Origin: Owenia fusiformis
Lineage: Eukaryota > Annelida > Polychaeta > Sabellida > Oweniidae
Assembly: GCA_903813345.2 (NCBI GenBank)
Contig: CAIIXF020000003.1
Location: 18,864,931-18,924,930 of the forward strand
Length of the DNA: 60,000 nt
Direction of reading: 5' to 3'
Below are positions 34,801 through 44,340 of this stretch, piece after piece; position 1 is the first letter of the stretch, and each line of letters begins with the position of its first letter. Below the pieces are notes generated by a model. That model was not told where the DNA came from, searched no databases, and worked only from the letters and a program-made list of their open reading frames with translations. Position numbers and translations under genes: made by a program.

Positions 34801-37800
34801 TTCCCGAGACAAAAATGGTGGCCATTTTGAAAATAGGCAAGCTTTTGAACCAGGAGTCATAGGGGTGTTTTCGGTATTGATGTTGAATAAAAATAACTTA
34901 AAACGGGAATCCTATCGACAGAGGTTTTAAAGCAAATGGTCTAAAAGTTGATTGTTGACAGACAGACGGACAGACAGACGGACAAGTTAGTGATTGCAAT
35001 AGCTCACCATGTGAGCTAATAAAAATATGATAGTGTAAATACATCCCAGTTGACAAGGAGTCAAACCTAGCTCAAATATTGTCATGCCACGTCATATAAC
35101 AAACCAATGTCAACGTATCCATGGTATCAGTCATTTGAGTCAAAAATTGTCATGTGACGTCATATAGCAAACCGATTGCAATGACCACGTATCCATGGTA
35201 TCAGTCATTTGAGTCATTGAGGTTTCCATAGTACTAACACTGAAGTCATGAGTCATAGAGTAGGATCACGTCACGATGTCACGTGAACCATGATATCCTG
35301 ATCGGTGTTGGGCATTTGTAAAAAATCGACAGACAATTTCGACTGGGAGGGCCTTATTTATATTGCATTATTACCACCTTGCCGGGCCAGTTCTAGGGGT
35401 TTTAGTGCTAGATGAGAAGGCGTTTATTTTACTATATCGACCTGAGAAATGTGTGACGTCATAGTGGTGGTCCATATGGACCGGTCTAGAATATATTCTG
35501 GACCGGCAATTTTCCCCGGGAAATAAGATATCGTTCAATGCGTAAGATTTTCTTGCTGTTTCAGTCCTGGTCGTTAACGGTGGTAATAATACTAATAACG
35601 TCATTTCTGCGAGCAATATAGTGAAATATTGGACATTGGGCCTTCGGCCCTCGGTCCAATATTTCACTATTATATCATTGCTAGAAATTGTGTGATTTGA
35701 TTGGTCGAGTCAGTACCATGTGATCAAAAATACCATAACGTATTTCACAGCTCCCTCAATTTTAGGATAATAAAAGACGTATTGCCCGGCGTATTGCCCG
35801 CCCGGGAATTCTGACAACTATACTGGACGAAAATAAAGTGTACCATTCAATGATACTTGTACGTAATTATGTTCACTTATGGATTAATGATATATTAATT
35901 GATTAAAATAAATGATCATAGGGAATGTCTAGCAATGATATAATAAAACAAATATTTCATTCTATGTTCGGGCAATACCTGTTGCACTTTCAATGATTTT
36001 TGCAGTCATGTATTTCCCTCGCCCTACGGGCTGCGGGCAATACATACCGCAAAAATCATTGAAAGATGAACAGGTATTGCCCTCCATAGAATGAAATATT
36101 TGCTTAATATCGCCCTTAGAAATGACGTTATTGTACTATTGTTATGTTTCCATGACGTCACAGTGAAATTAATAAGGTAAGACTGAGTAAATGCTGCCAA
36201 GAAAATCCTTTTCACAGCGTTGCGCTCATGTTTTGACAAATGTGGCTCACTATCTGATATTATTATAAAAAGGTCTAAGGGCTAATTTAAGAAATATCTT
36301 CTCAAAATTTGTGTTTTTGGATTGTGACAAGCAACACTTCAACCTGGCACAATACACTGTGCTACAAAACTGGCACAAATATACAACTATGGGAGAGAAC
36401 TTTTCTCAAAGAGAAGGCTCCTAGGAATTCGGTTATCGACTAATACGGTTCTAGTACGGTTATGCAATAAGCCTACCTGCTGAAACTTTACTATTAATAT
36501 CAAATATCTTAGTAGGCTGTGTTGATCCTATTCGTTTGTGTCTTTTTCCGCTGTAAACATTTGTGTCAATATTACATTTTTCACAGCGTATTTGAAAACA
36601 GCTCCCGAGTCCCATTTTAGTCTCATGAGAAATATTTGAAAGTTTAAGGGGTGTTTTACATGTAAAACAACCCTTTTCTAATTGAGCTGCTATCAGGTCG
36701 ATTTCAACTATCATTCTACCAGGAACATTTGCCAAATCTGAAATTTATAATCACGCCCGGTGATCGTGAATATGGGACGGAGGGGGGGGGGAGCAGGCAA
36801 TTTCTGCTAGGAAATTCAACAAATCTGGAAGATTTATTTTTTCAAGAAAGAGTTTACTATTGAATTGCTAAATGGATAGGCGCACGGTATGGTAGAATAT
36901 GTTAGGTTTTCTGGGATTTTTTCTGAAACGATACGCATCTAAGGTATGAGATCTATTAAAAAAGGCGCAAGGCCATCAACAGGCACAAATCAACGTTTTT
37001 GCTATAAATCAAGCAACAATGGTCTGGACGACCTGTAATAAATACTTGTAAGTGATGTTATTATTACTAAATTAATGTCATTGCTGAATTTATAAAATAA
37101 GTTTCCATACGTAAAATAAAAAATAATCGAAAATAATTAAAATGGGACGGAGGGGGGGAGGGGACGGAGGGGGGGAGGGGACGGAGGGGGGGAGTAATAA
37201 TTCTATAAAGTGAAACAACTTCACACGAATTCTTGTATTTGAAAAATGAACTCATTAACTTAGTAAGAAACTGGATGATATACCCCTGAAGACTGAAAAA
37301 TGGGGACATTTGGAGTAAAAGGACTTAAAGTCGCGAAACATCTCTAATCATGTCTTATATACATATTGCTCCCCCCCCCCTCCGTCCCCTCCCCCCCCCC
37401 TCTGTCCCAAATTCATTATTTTCGATTATTTTTTATTTCACGTATGGAAACTTATTTTATAAATTCAGCAATGACATTAATTTAGTTATGATAACATAAA
37501 TTACAAGTATTTATTAGAGGTCGTCCAGACCATTGTTGCTTGATTTATAGCAAAAACGTTGATTTGTGCCTGTTGATGGCCTTACGCCTTTTTAATAGAT
37601 CTCATACCTTAGATGCGTATCGTTTAAGAATAAATCCCAGAAAACCTAACATATTCTACCATACCGTGCGCCTATCCATTTAGCAATTCAATAGTAAACT
37701 TTTTCTTGAAAAAATAAATCTTCCAGATTTGTTGAATTTCCTAGGAGAAATTGCCTGCTCCCCCCCCCCCTCCGCCCCATATTCACGATCACCGGGCGTG

Positions 37801-38142
37801 ATAATGGATACAGTTTAATGATAATTATCTCAAACAAAAGCAGTTAGCGAAGGATTTGTTTCATTACACTCAATGAATAGTTATGACTTTTGACTATATA
37901 TACAATATCTCATGAGAATGTATTTCCATCTGCTCAAGATACATTATGAAGATATCATATTTTAGCTTCGAAAATCAAAATCGTTGGGTAATACATTTGT
38001 CTCACAATGATAGGCCACCCTGTAGCAATGTAGCTATCACTTGAAGTGGACCCTTGAGAATAATGAACTTACTTTCAAATTGGTCTTGCTTTTGTGGTGT
38101 ATTCGGCTTTTTAGCAAATCTGCCACGCTCATTTCTTTCCAT
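30557..38142 (-). CDS. Mutator-like DDE transposase with C-terminal DEDDh exonuclease (four exons, one frame disruption)
   Basis: Predicted to catalyse movement of the 25-kb element and degrade or trim DNA or RNA ends. Exons (minus strand): 38,142-38,073; 36,737-36,477; 33,330-33,147; 32,667-30,557. All three introns are GT-AG, and split codons join in phase (a+at Asn, g+ca Ala, ag+t Ser). The ATG is in good context (AAGATGG). Total length is about 870 residues. Order: basic N-terminus; Cys-rich region; DDE domain with YDMGW (first Asp, about residue 227), MDDDATT (second Asp, about 321-323) and ESFFS (probable Glu); a basic Lys/Arg-rich linker; DEDDh exonuclease. The frame changes by +1 at 31,818-31,855. 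The motif pattern fits the invertebrate Mutator-like domain (recollection, not searched). The gene starts about 530 bp inside the right TIR. Confidence 0.8.
31818..32667 (-). CDS. Exon 4, first frame: DDE catalytic core
   Basis: Acceptor CAATATATTTCAG. An acidic, Asn/Thr-rich spacer precedes KITTKYDMGWQKRG (first catalytic Asp, followed by the KRG typical of Mutator-like cores). Next come a C-x2-C plus H-x-C cluster (DCATC, RHAC), the NYHGSSKGMEPEAA block, then TMDDDATTIARV with the second Asp. The frame ends at a TGA at 31,818, about two dozen bases into the overlap with the next frame. Confidence 0.8.
33147..33330 (-). CDS. Exon 3 of transposase-exonuclease gene
   Basis: Acceptor ACAATTCCAG, then AICHTGLAFEQAEKLMSAM, EIPFMS and a helix-rich stretch; donor ATAAG|GTACAA. 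The 'N-S-K-V-S-A-A' to 'L-M-S-A-M-E-I-P-F-M-S' run across exons 2 and 3 is typical of this transposase type. A further-upstream AG at 33,369 would break phase with exon 2. Confidence 0.7.
33612..33897. mobile_element. piggyBac-type MITE with TTAA duplication
   Basis: TTAA-CCCTTTCCCGACG at the left and CGTCGTGAAAGGG-TTAA at the right. The 286-bp unit has no ORF. Its interior repeats GGAGCCTATCGTC with GAAAGG near the right end. TTAA duplications with CCCT-type ends fit piggyBac-like elements. Confidence 0.85.
34303..34945. repeat. Tandem duplication, unit about 340 bp, with GACGGACA tail
   Basis: 'ATTATTTCATACAACT', 'TCTTTACAGTGACATGGCTT' and 'GACAAAAATGGTGGCCATTT' blocks occur in two consecutive copies. 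They are followed near 34,960 by GACAGACAGACGGACAGACA and a short AGCTCACCATGTGAGCT hairpin. Confidence 0.8.
35070..35230. repeat. Tandem duplication, unit about 85 bp
   Basis: 'ATTGTCATG-GACGTCATATA-CAAACC' and CGTATCCATGGTATCAGTCA each occur twice in the same order. Confidence 0.75.
35380..35680. mobile_element. Palindromic element with GGCCTTCGGCC hairpin
   Basis: 35,618-35,675 forms a hairpin (ATAGTGAAATATTGGAC ... GTCCAATATTTCACTAT) with GGGCCTTCGGCCC at its tip. The preceding part (35,390-35,620) matches 55,195-55,410 in reverse complement (CAGTCCTGGTCGTTAACGG, CGTCATTTCTGCG). A hairpin with the same tip is at 53,498-53,560. Confidence 0.7.
35950..36102. repeat. Long hairpin (AATATTTCATTCTATG stem)
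   Basis: AATATTTCATTCTATGTTCG and GGGCAATACCTGTTGCA in the left arm pair with the right arm ending GAATGAAATATTTG. An inner pair, CTTTCAATGATTTTTGC / GCAAAAATCATTGAAAG, is perfect. Confidence 0.8.
36477..36737 (-). CDS. Exon 2 of transposase-exonuclease gene (Cys-rich N-terminal domain)
   Basis: After acceptor AAATTTCAG it encodes LANVPGRMIVEIDLIAAQL, then C-x2-C (GCFTCKTPL) and C-x2-C (IRCEKCNI). These are two CxxC pairs that could bind zinc. It ends INSKVSA with donor CAG|GTAGGC. A 1,051-bp foldback ends just 13 bp upstream of the exon (36,751), inside the 3' end of the intron. Confidence 0.75.
36751..37801. mobile_element. 1.05-kb foldback, TCACGCCCGGTGATC ends, TAA duplication, G-rich stem
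   Basis: The ends are inverted TCACGCCCGGTGATCGTGAA with TAA on both sides (36,748-36,750 and 37,802-37,804), as in PIF/Harbinger-type elements. Almost the whole unit is one inverted repeat with arms of about 480 bp. The left arm has G runs at 36,780 and a triple GGGACGGAGGGGGGGA unit at 37,143-37,195; the right arm has the matching C runs. It sits within intron 1 of the transposase gene, next to the acceptor of exon 2. Confidence 0.88.
38073..38142 (-). CDS. Exon 1 of transposase-exonuclease gene
   Basis: ATG plus 22 further codons (MERNERGRFAKKPN...), basic and glutamine-rich, then a strong donor (GAAA|GTAAGT). It leaves one base, which with 'AT' of exon 2 forms Asn. It was chosen because it gives a phase-correct start to the conserved N-terminal segment of exon 2. 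Confidence 0.7.
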
Positions 38143-38672
38143 CTTGTTCACATGTATCACTAGCTAGGCTATACGCGCATGTATAGACAGATGACATAGA
38201 TATACATATAAATTATATATTGCACCTGTATTTACTTACATGGGAATATTCCCTTTGGAAAAATGCAAATGCATGAACATATATTTTCATCTTATATATG
38301 ACTTCAAGCTAACATATTATTTCATATTTATATTTTCATAGTTAGTCTAACATAAATAATAGATCCATGAGAACAATATTCTTTGTTTTCTTAAAAATTG
38401 ATGGGTTTACTGTGAGTTCAATAAATTACAATTTGCAAGGGGTAAGTATACTGTTACATGACCTAAGTTGCAAAGTACTGTTTATATATGCAGCTTAATA
38501 GCATAAAATATGTTGAATGAAGCATATGGTGTGAATTAGTCGTGTGACACACAAACTGACCAATACATGAGGGTATTACCTACTTTTCACATAAACCAAA
38601 GGAGGACAGTGCTTTTATTTCAACTGGGAGCTTACCTCCACACGACTGATCATGTGACCATGGTGTTGGGTC
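38143..38672 (-). promoter_or_regulatory. Presumed 5' leader and promoter region of the transposase gene
   Basis: About 530 bp between the start codon and the inner edge of the right TIR. No clear TATA box at a convincing distance was seen. Placement implies that transcription starts here or within the TIR (inference). Confidence 0.35.
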
Positions 38673-39959
38673 CCTTTAAGTGGAGTCAAAAGTGAGGATC
38701 ATTTTGAATTGACGCTCGGTATAAATATATAATACTTTTGTTCTTTCATATCGGTAGCACGATGGCCTCATGGTTAGCGTGCCTGGCTTCCACGCTCTGG
38801 GTTAGTTGATTGAGACCCGTTCATGTCGAACTTTTTGATTTGCTTGTTGTCACAATAATAAGTAGGGCAAAATCCAGAAAAAGTAGATCAAAAATACTCC
38901 AATGGAGTATAAAATTGTCACCAGGATTCCGAAGTGAGACGAATGTAACTCGTTAAATCTCGGTAGAAAAAGTAGGTCAGAAAATCCGGTTTAATCCGAA
39001 CTAGGTTCGGGAATTTTCGTCATAAGAAGTAGATCAAAAATACTCCAATGGAGTATAAAATTGTCACCAGGATTCCGAAATGAGACAAATGTTAACTCGT
39101 GAAATCTCGGAAGATAAAGTAGGTCAGAAAATCCGGATTAATCCGAACAAGGTTCGGGAATTTTCGTCATAAGAAGTAGATCAAAAATACTCCAATTGGA
39201 GTATAAAATTGTCACCAGGATTCCGAAATACGACGAATCGAATCGGCAAACTTCGGTACAATAATGAAGTGCATAAAAACCGAAATGATCCGAACAACGT
39301 TCGGATAAAATCGTGAAACAGGTGTCAGGGGCTTCCCCTCATCTTTCCCGATATGGTTCTAAAAGCCTTATATGGATCTATCACGTGACATTCAAAATGA
39401 CGTTCCTGTATGGTTCTATGGGCCTTATATGGATCTTTGGAACACGTGACCTAATACCAAATCAAAATCAAAATTTTACCTTGACCATTGGATGGGATTT
39501 CATAAAAAATATCAAAGAAAACATATTCTCGTGATCCTTAAATCACTTAAATTCGATCATTTTATCTTCACCCCTTGATGGAATTTTATGAAAGAAGTTA
39601 TGAAAACACATCATCATGTAAGGGTTTTCACCTAAATTAAAAATGAAAAATGTTTCATGAAAAATATCATCATGTTATGATTTTTATTTAAATAAGACCG
39701 TTTCATCTAAATACTTGCTGGATAATATTTCATAAAAATGTACTTTAAAAATATTTCAGGATTTGCCTTAATTTATCAATGTTATGTAAGTATTAGATTG
39801 ACTCTCAAATAGGGTTCTATTTTAACTTTTTTATTGAAATTAATACTAGGCAGGACTCACTCTCTAAATAGCTAATAAAAATTCAACCCTTGGATGTGAT
39901 TTCGTTGAAAAAAAAATATGACAAGTCCAGAATCAAATGATTTGTCCAGAACCTCTTAA
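38673..39959. repeat. Right terminal inverted repeat of the 25-kb element
   Basis: Inverted partner of 14,723-15,890. It has the same order of features: tRNA-like segment at 38,745-38,835, three subrepeats with AGTAGATCAAAAATACTCCA, and an AT-rich outer part. It is about 120 bp longer, mostly because of sequence near 39,530-39,660 missing from the left arm. The arms are otherwise very similar, which argues for recent insertion or gene conversion. Confidence 0.9.
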
Positions 39960-39963
39960 GATC
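39960..39963. repeat. Target-site duplication GATC, right of the 25-kb element
   Basis: Direct repeat of 14,719-14,722, positioned immediately outside the right TIR and at the point where LINE coding sequence resumes. Confidence 0.8.
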
Positions 39964-40802
39964 CTGTTTCCAGTTTTCATTACGTATTGAGTTATTTAAG
40001 CTTACAAGATTGGTTTCTTTATATTTCCATAATGTTTTTCTCACTGATTTTTTCTTTTGAACTTTAAGATTAATTTGAGTTATAATAGTACTGTGATCAG
40101 TCCTTCCAATTGGGTCAGTTATTGTCCAGAAATTAAAAATATCAGGTGATTCTGTAATAATATGGTCGATGCATGACTTTGAATGCCTTGTAATTCTTGT
40201 GGGTTTATTTATTAATTGTACATAATTAGACTCATCAATAGATTCTAAAAGTCTATCACCAGCTAAGTTGCCATCATTGTTATCATACCAAATAGAATTT
40301 TTAGCATTTAGGTCACCCATGATCATAACATGGTCAAAAGTTGGAACATTATTATTAATCTTATGAAGCTGTTGCTTAAAAAGAGAAAAGTATTCACGGG
40401 TTTCGTTAGCATTCATACTTGGAGACCTGTAACAGGCTCCAAATAAAATTTTCTTTTGATTTATTATTAATTCAGCAAAAAGACAATCTAAGCCTTCAAT
40501 GTAAAAATCTGAGTCAATTGACTTAAAAGCAATCTGGTCATGTATATAAATAAGAAGGCCTCTTCCTAACTCAGAGTATAAAGTCCTATAATGTTTTATG
40601 TCAAAATTACCATTGGCAATGTCATCTTTGGATAGAGCACCAGTCTCACAGAGACTGATAATTGAGGGATTAACTTCTTTAACTCTAATTTTCAGTGATT
40701 CAAATCTTGCCCCACTATTCGCAGTGATACTATTAATATTAGAAAAAAGACATGACAAATGTACACTATCTGGTCCTGGGTTAGGATGTACATCTCCGGA
40801 TG
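39960..40802 (-). CDS. Non-LTR retrotransposon endonuclease (5' half of the split ORF2)
   Basis: Nicks target DNA to prime reverse transcription. Apurinic-type endonuclease motifs appear in order: GDVHPNPGP near the start; SNINSI; ISLCETG (catalytic Glu); FGACYRSPS; MIMGDLNAKNSIWYD (Asp, Asn); CIDHIITES; GRTDHSTI (final Asp-His). LINE sequence ends at the GATC (39,963-39,960). The remaining residues of the open frame (LKRFWTNHL...) are read from the right TIR. It is continuous in frame with 14,722-12,263 once the 25-kb element is removed. The 5' side is fused to a plus-strand LINE through two tandem copies of TGTACATCTCCGGA, so the true start is lost. Confidence 0.9.
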
Positions 40803-40814
40803 TACATCTCCGGA

Positions 40815-42429
40815 TAAAAAAAGGTGTCACTACAAATCCTTCGAACTATAGACCAATTTCAGTTTTATCTGTATTTTCTAAATTGTTAGAAAAGCTCATG
40901 CACGCCAAACTCACTGGTTTTTTAGAACGTTTTGAAATTATTTTTACTTATCAATTTGGATTTCAGAAATTCAACTCTACCTACATGGCCATTTTATATT
41001 TCATTGAACAAATTCGAAAATCAACTGATTTGGTGAAAACAAGCATTGGCGTAACATTAGATTTTTCCAAGGCCTTTGACACAATTAATCATGACATTTT
41101 GATACAAAAACTTGAATATTATGGCATCAGAGGAATAGCTAAGTCCTGGTTTGAAAGTTATTTAAAAGACCGCAAACAATATGTCACCATTAACAATTAT
41201 GAATCTAAACAATCATCTCTAAATTGTGGTGTTCCGCAGGGCTCGGTACTTGGACCACTATTATTTATTCTTTACATAAATGATCTGCCTTTTGTTGCCC
41301 CTAATCTAAAATTTATTATGTTTGCTGATGACACCAATCTTCTTGATAGTGATTATGATTTAAATGAACTCATGACTAGAACTAATGCAAACTTGAATTC
41401 AATAGATGACTGGATAAAAGCAAACAAACTTTCACTTAATATTGGCAAAACCAATGCTATTCTATTTGGACCCCAAAAAAATCAAACAAATCTGAATCTT
41501 AAAATACGCAATGAGAACATAAATTTCCGGGAAAAAATTGACTTTCTTGGAATTATTATTGATAAAAACTTGAAATTTAAAGAGCACATAAAATCTGTTG
41601 AAACAAAGATTTCTCGCGTCATTGGTTCTCTTTATCACATTAAACATCTACTTCAAATAGACAGTTTCAAAACAATTTACTACTCATTGATACACTCTCA
41701 ATTAAATTATTGCAACATAATCTGGGGTAACACATTTAAATCATTTTATGATCGTCTACATAAACTGCAGAAACAATTCTTAAGGCTAGCTTTAAATAAG
41801 GATAGACTTTCTCACTCCGCTCCCCTATTTAAAGATCTTAGACTATTAAATATTTTTGATGTCAACAGATATTGTACTGGTCAGTTCATGTACAAAATCT
41901 TTAATAAGCACCCCAGTCTTCCAAAAAATCTATTTCAAGACTTGTTTGATATCAACATTAATATTCATCATCATTACACAAGACAATTGCATTATTTTCA
42001 TATCCCTAAATGCTCTAAACTTTCCCTTCGCCATCTGGGTCCTAATCTTTGGAATGCTCTACCACATGATATTAAAAAATGCTCCACTCTAAATATTTTC
42101 AAATCTTCATATAAAAAACTACTCATCTATCGATAATGTATAATACCAATATCATACTATACTGTTGATTTTATACTGGTACCCGATTTTTGTAACATTT
42201 TTACATTGTACATCCTTAGATTAATTGTTAATACCATTTTTATATACCTACATGTAACATAATATAAGTGTTTTCTTTTATATGTAGTCTAGTTGTCATT
42301 TTAATGATTTCTGTTAAACCGCAACATATACCCACTAGGGTGTCTAGCGGCTTGTTTTTATAGTGTATATTATATAAGAATTATGAAATAAATAATTGAA
42401 TTGAAAAAAAATTGAATTGAATTGAATTG
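40815..42429 (+). mobile_element. Second LINE, 5'-truncated, with ATTGA microsatellite tail
   Basis: Starts within the RT region, has about 290 bp of 3' UTR, and ends with a run of ATTGA units (42,394-42,429). A simple-repeat tail rather than poly(A) is typical of CR1/L2-like LINEs. It is head-to-head with the endonuclease fragment of the other LINE. No clear target duplication was found. Confidence 0.8.
40817..42136 (+). CDS. Non-LTR retrotransposon reverse transcriptase, 5'-truncated
   Basis: The frame opens at KKGVTTNPSNYRPISVLS and includes LDFSKAFDTINHDIL, LNCGVPQGSVLGPLLFIL and the catalytic FADD (MFADDTNLL). It then runs through the thumb and C-terminal region to a TAA at 42,134-42,136. 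It differs clearly in sequence from the RT at 12.3-14.7 kb, so it is another family. Upstream codons of the same frame (from 40,598) belong to the antisense of the endonuclease gene and are not part of it. No endonuclease is in cis, so it cannot move by itself. Confidence 0.9.
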   Translation, partial: KKGVTTNPSNYRPISVLSVFSKLLEKLMHAKLTGFLERFEIIFTYQFGFQKFNSTYMAILYFIEQIRKSTDLVKTSIGVTLDFSKAFDTINHDILIQKLEYYGIRGIAKSWFESYLKDRKQYVTINNYESKQSSLNCGVPQGSVLGPLLFILYINDLPFVAPNLKFIMFADDTNLLDSDYDLNELMTRTNANLNSIDDWIKANKLSLNIGKTNAILFGPQKNQTNLNLKIRNENINFREKIDFLGIIIDKNLKFKEHIKSVETKISRVIGSLYHIKHLLQIDSFKTIYYSLIHSQLNYCNIIWGNTFKSFYDRLHKLQKQFLRLALNKDRLSHSAPLFKDLRLLNIFDVNRYCTGQFMYKIFNKHPSLPKNLFQDLFDININIHHHYTRQLHYFHIPKCSKLSLRHLGPNLWNALPHDIKKCSTLNIFKSSYKKLLIYR

Positions 42430-43011
42430 GATAAAACAAGAAAAAGTGCTCCTATGTTTGGAATGTAAATACAACTATAAAATCCAGGTAATAATAAGGT
42501 GCTCAAAGCTAGTTTGGTTGTCAGGATATTTTTATTCACAATTTCATGGTAAATTAAATATAGACTTATCAAATGAATTTGTGAAAAAGGTTGTACAAAC
42601 ATCTACATCCCTTATTGGTTAGATCCTGGTTTTTGGCGTTTTAGTCGTCTACGTCCTACGGACGATACCAATCAACAACTGCAATGATACAACAACATGA
42701 CTCTAATACAGTCCATTTCGATGTCTTATTTTCGTCAATAAAACCAAACATAAGAACCTAGGAATCAAATACCACAGCGCTACAACGTAATTTATGGGAA
42801 ATTTTATAATATAAACGAATGGGATGCATGTTTCAGATAATTAATATTATGTCATTCTTTTAATTATGATTTGAATATATTTAAGTATATTACAGCACAT
42901 GTTGTCTTAATTCCTAATAGTTTTTAGCTAGGTTTTATCGATGAAAATAAAACATTGAAATGGACTTTATGGATGTTAATTGTGTAGCACTTTATAAATA
43001 TCATTTAAGGT
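42430..43011. other. Non-coding stretch after the second LINE
   Basis: A 66-residue plus-strand ORF at 42,422-42,622 begins in the LINE tail and has no recognisable domain. Nothing else was seen. Confidence 0.35.
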
Positions 43012-44340
43012 ATGAGTACCGTAATCCAACACCAAATTCGAAAATTCAGAACAATACTTTGCACATATGGCGTTCCTGATCAACTATAAAACGCTTACCC
43101 CCATAGTGTTACATATCAAAATGTACCTGTTCATATAGGGGTTCGATTGATCTACATCAAATTATAGGGAGTCGGGTTACTTTTTGAGATATCAGCGTCC
43201 ATTTATTGTAACTCGCGTTTGCTACCATTTCCTCAATTCTTAGATGACGAGCAAACGCGTAGTAAACATGCTCACGTCGGAACTATTTTTTACCTACATC
43301 GCTATTTTCGTAATTCAAATGAAAGTTGAACTCCTCCTCTTTATTTTGATACAAAATAGTGGCATACTAGGTACCCTAGAAGCCAACTATGGCGTTATTT
43401 AGAACAAAACCACAAGTTTTTAAATGGACTATAGGGGTCATACCTTTTGGCGGATGGATATGGAACCTCATACCTTAACGTTTTATGACATCACACTAAT
43501 TTTTGTCTCTGCAACTTTTTTTGGCAGAAAATATCATTTTTAGTTCAAAAATGCATAAAAACGTCGGAACTGGCTGAATATGTGAAAATGTATCCATTTA
43601 GGCTAGAAAGGGTTAATTTGCCCTACCCCACATACGTCTAAATATGCTAGTCTAACTTTGCAACTGTGACGTCACAAATCTAACCTGACTATCTCTGAGT
43701 TTATTGAAGAAAATGATACGTCTGACAAACAGCTTTCATTCCCTATATGGCACACCTTCTACTAAGAGTTGCATCATTGACTAAATCTACGACAAAGACC
43801 CTATGTCCCGAGGATTTTGACTGAAATTTGGCCATTTTCGCCCAAATCTAAGTAAATAGCAGTTTCCCCCACAGCTGTATTTTGAAATAAATATTGCTAC
43901 AATGTAGCAATTTAAAAATCACATATGCTTACTGTTTCTGTTGACCTGACACGTGTATCTAGCCTGTAAAAATGAAAAATCGCTACATTGTAGCAATTTC
44001 AGTGAGATGTGGGCCCTCAAAATCATGTAATTTTAGCAAAAAATGAAGAAATAACCTGCAATTTTGACGGAATTTCAATGGGCTTTCTTTCATGTATGAC
44101 CCACCAAGGGCCTTTTATGACCATTCTTATACACACAAAAGGGTTGAAAGTGATTTTAAATCATTGTTTGCCCTACGCAGAACGAAAAAAATCGATTCTG
44201 TTCTCAAATTCTGCTAGAATATTGGTCTCTAGCCAACTAGCAGACAATTTTAGGCCTCATATTAAGGTATGAGTACCGTAATCCAACACCAAATTCGAAA
44301 ATTCAGAACAATTCTTTGCACATATGGCGTTCCTGATCAT
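43012..44340 (+). repeat. Unit bounded by near-identical 75-bp direct repeats
   Basis: AAGGTATGAGTACCGTAATC... through CATATGGCGTTCCTGATCA occurs at 43,012-43,083 and again at 44,264-44,340 with about one mismatch. The interior has two TGCTACA(A/T)TGTAGCA palindromes (about 43,892 and 43,981) and no domain-bearing ORF. It could be a tandem duplication remnant or a small element with terminal direct repeats. Confidence 0.7.

Larger units (their letters stand above)
33331..36476 (-). other. Intron 2 of the transposase gene (repeat-filled)
   Basis: About 3.1 kb holding a TTAA-flanked MITE, a duplicated unit of about 340 bp, a GACGGACAGACAGACGG tract, a duplicated segment of about 90 bp and two hairpin elements. 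No additional phase-compatible exon was required or found. Confidence 0.55.
14723..39959. mobile_element. 25.2-kb DNA transposon with about 1.2-kb TIRs and a transposase-exonuclease gene
   Basis: The boundaries are set by three independent observations. Long inverted repeats (14,723-15,890 and 38,673-39,959) begin TTTAGAGGTTCTGGACAAAT and TTAAGAGGTTCTGGACAAAT. A GATC lies at both outer edges. A LINE ORF is split exactly there and becomes continuous and in frame once the element is removed. Inside, next to the right repeat, is a four-exon minus-strand gene for a Mutator-like DDE transposase with a DEDDh exonuclease. The rest is non-coding and carries many nested elements. Known Mutator elements usually make 8-11-bp duplications, so the 4-bp duplication is unusual and superfamily placement stays open. 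The broken transposase frame suggests this copy no longer moves by itself. Confidence 0.85.

Noticed and set aside
39960-42429. Inverted endonuclease plus forward RT as one LINE made by twin priming
   Set aside because: The endonuclease frame joins exactly, in frame, to the RT at 14,722-12,263 across a shared GATC, so it belongs to that LINE. The forward RT is another family.
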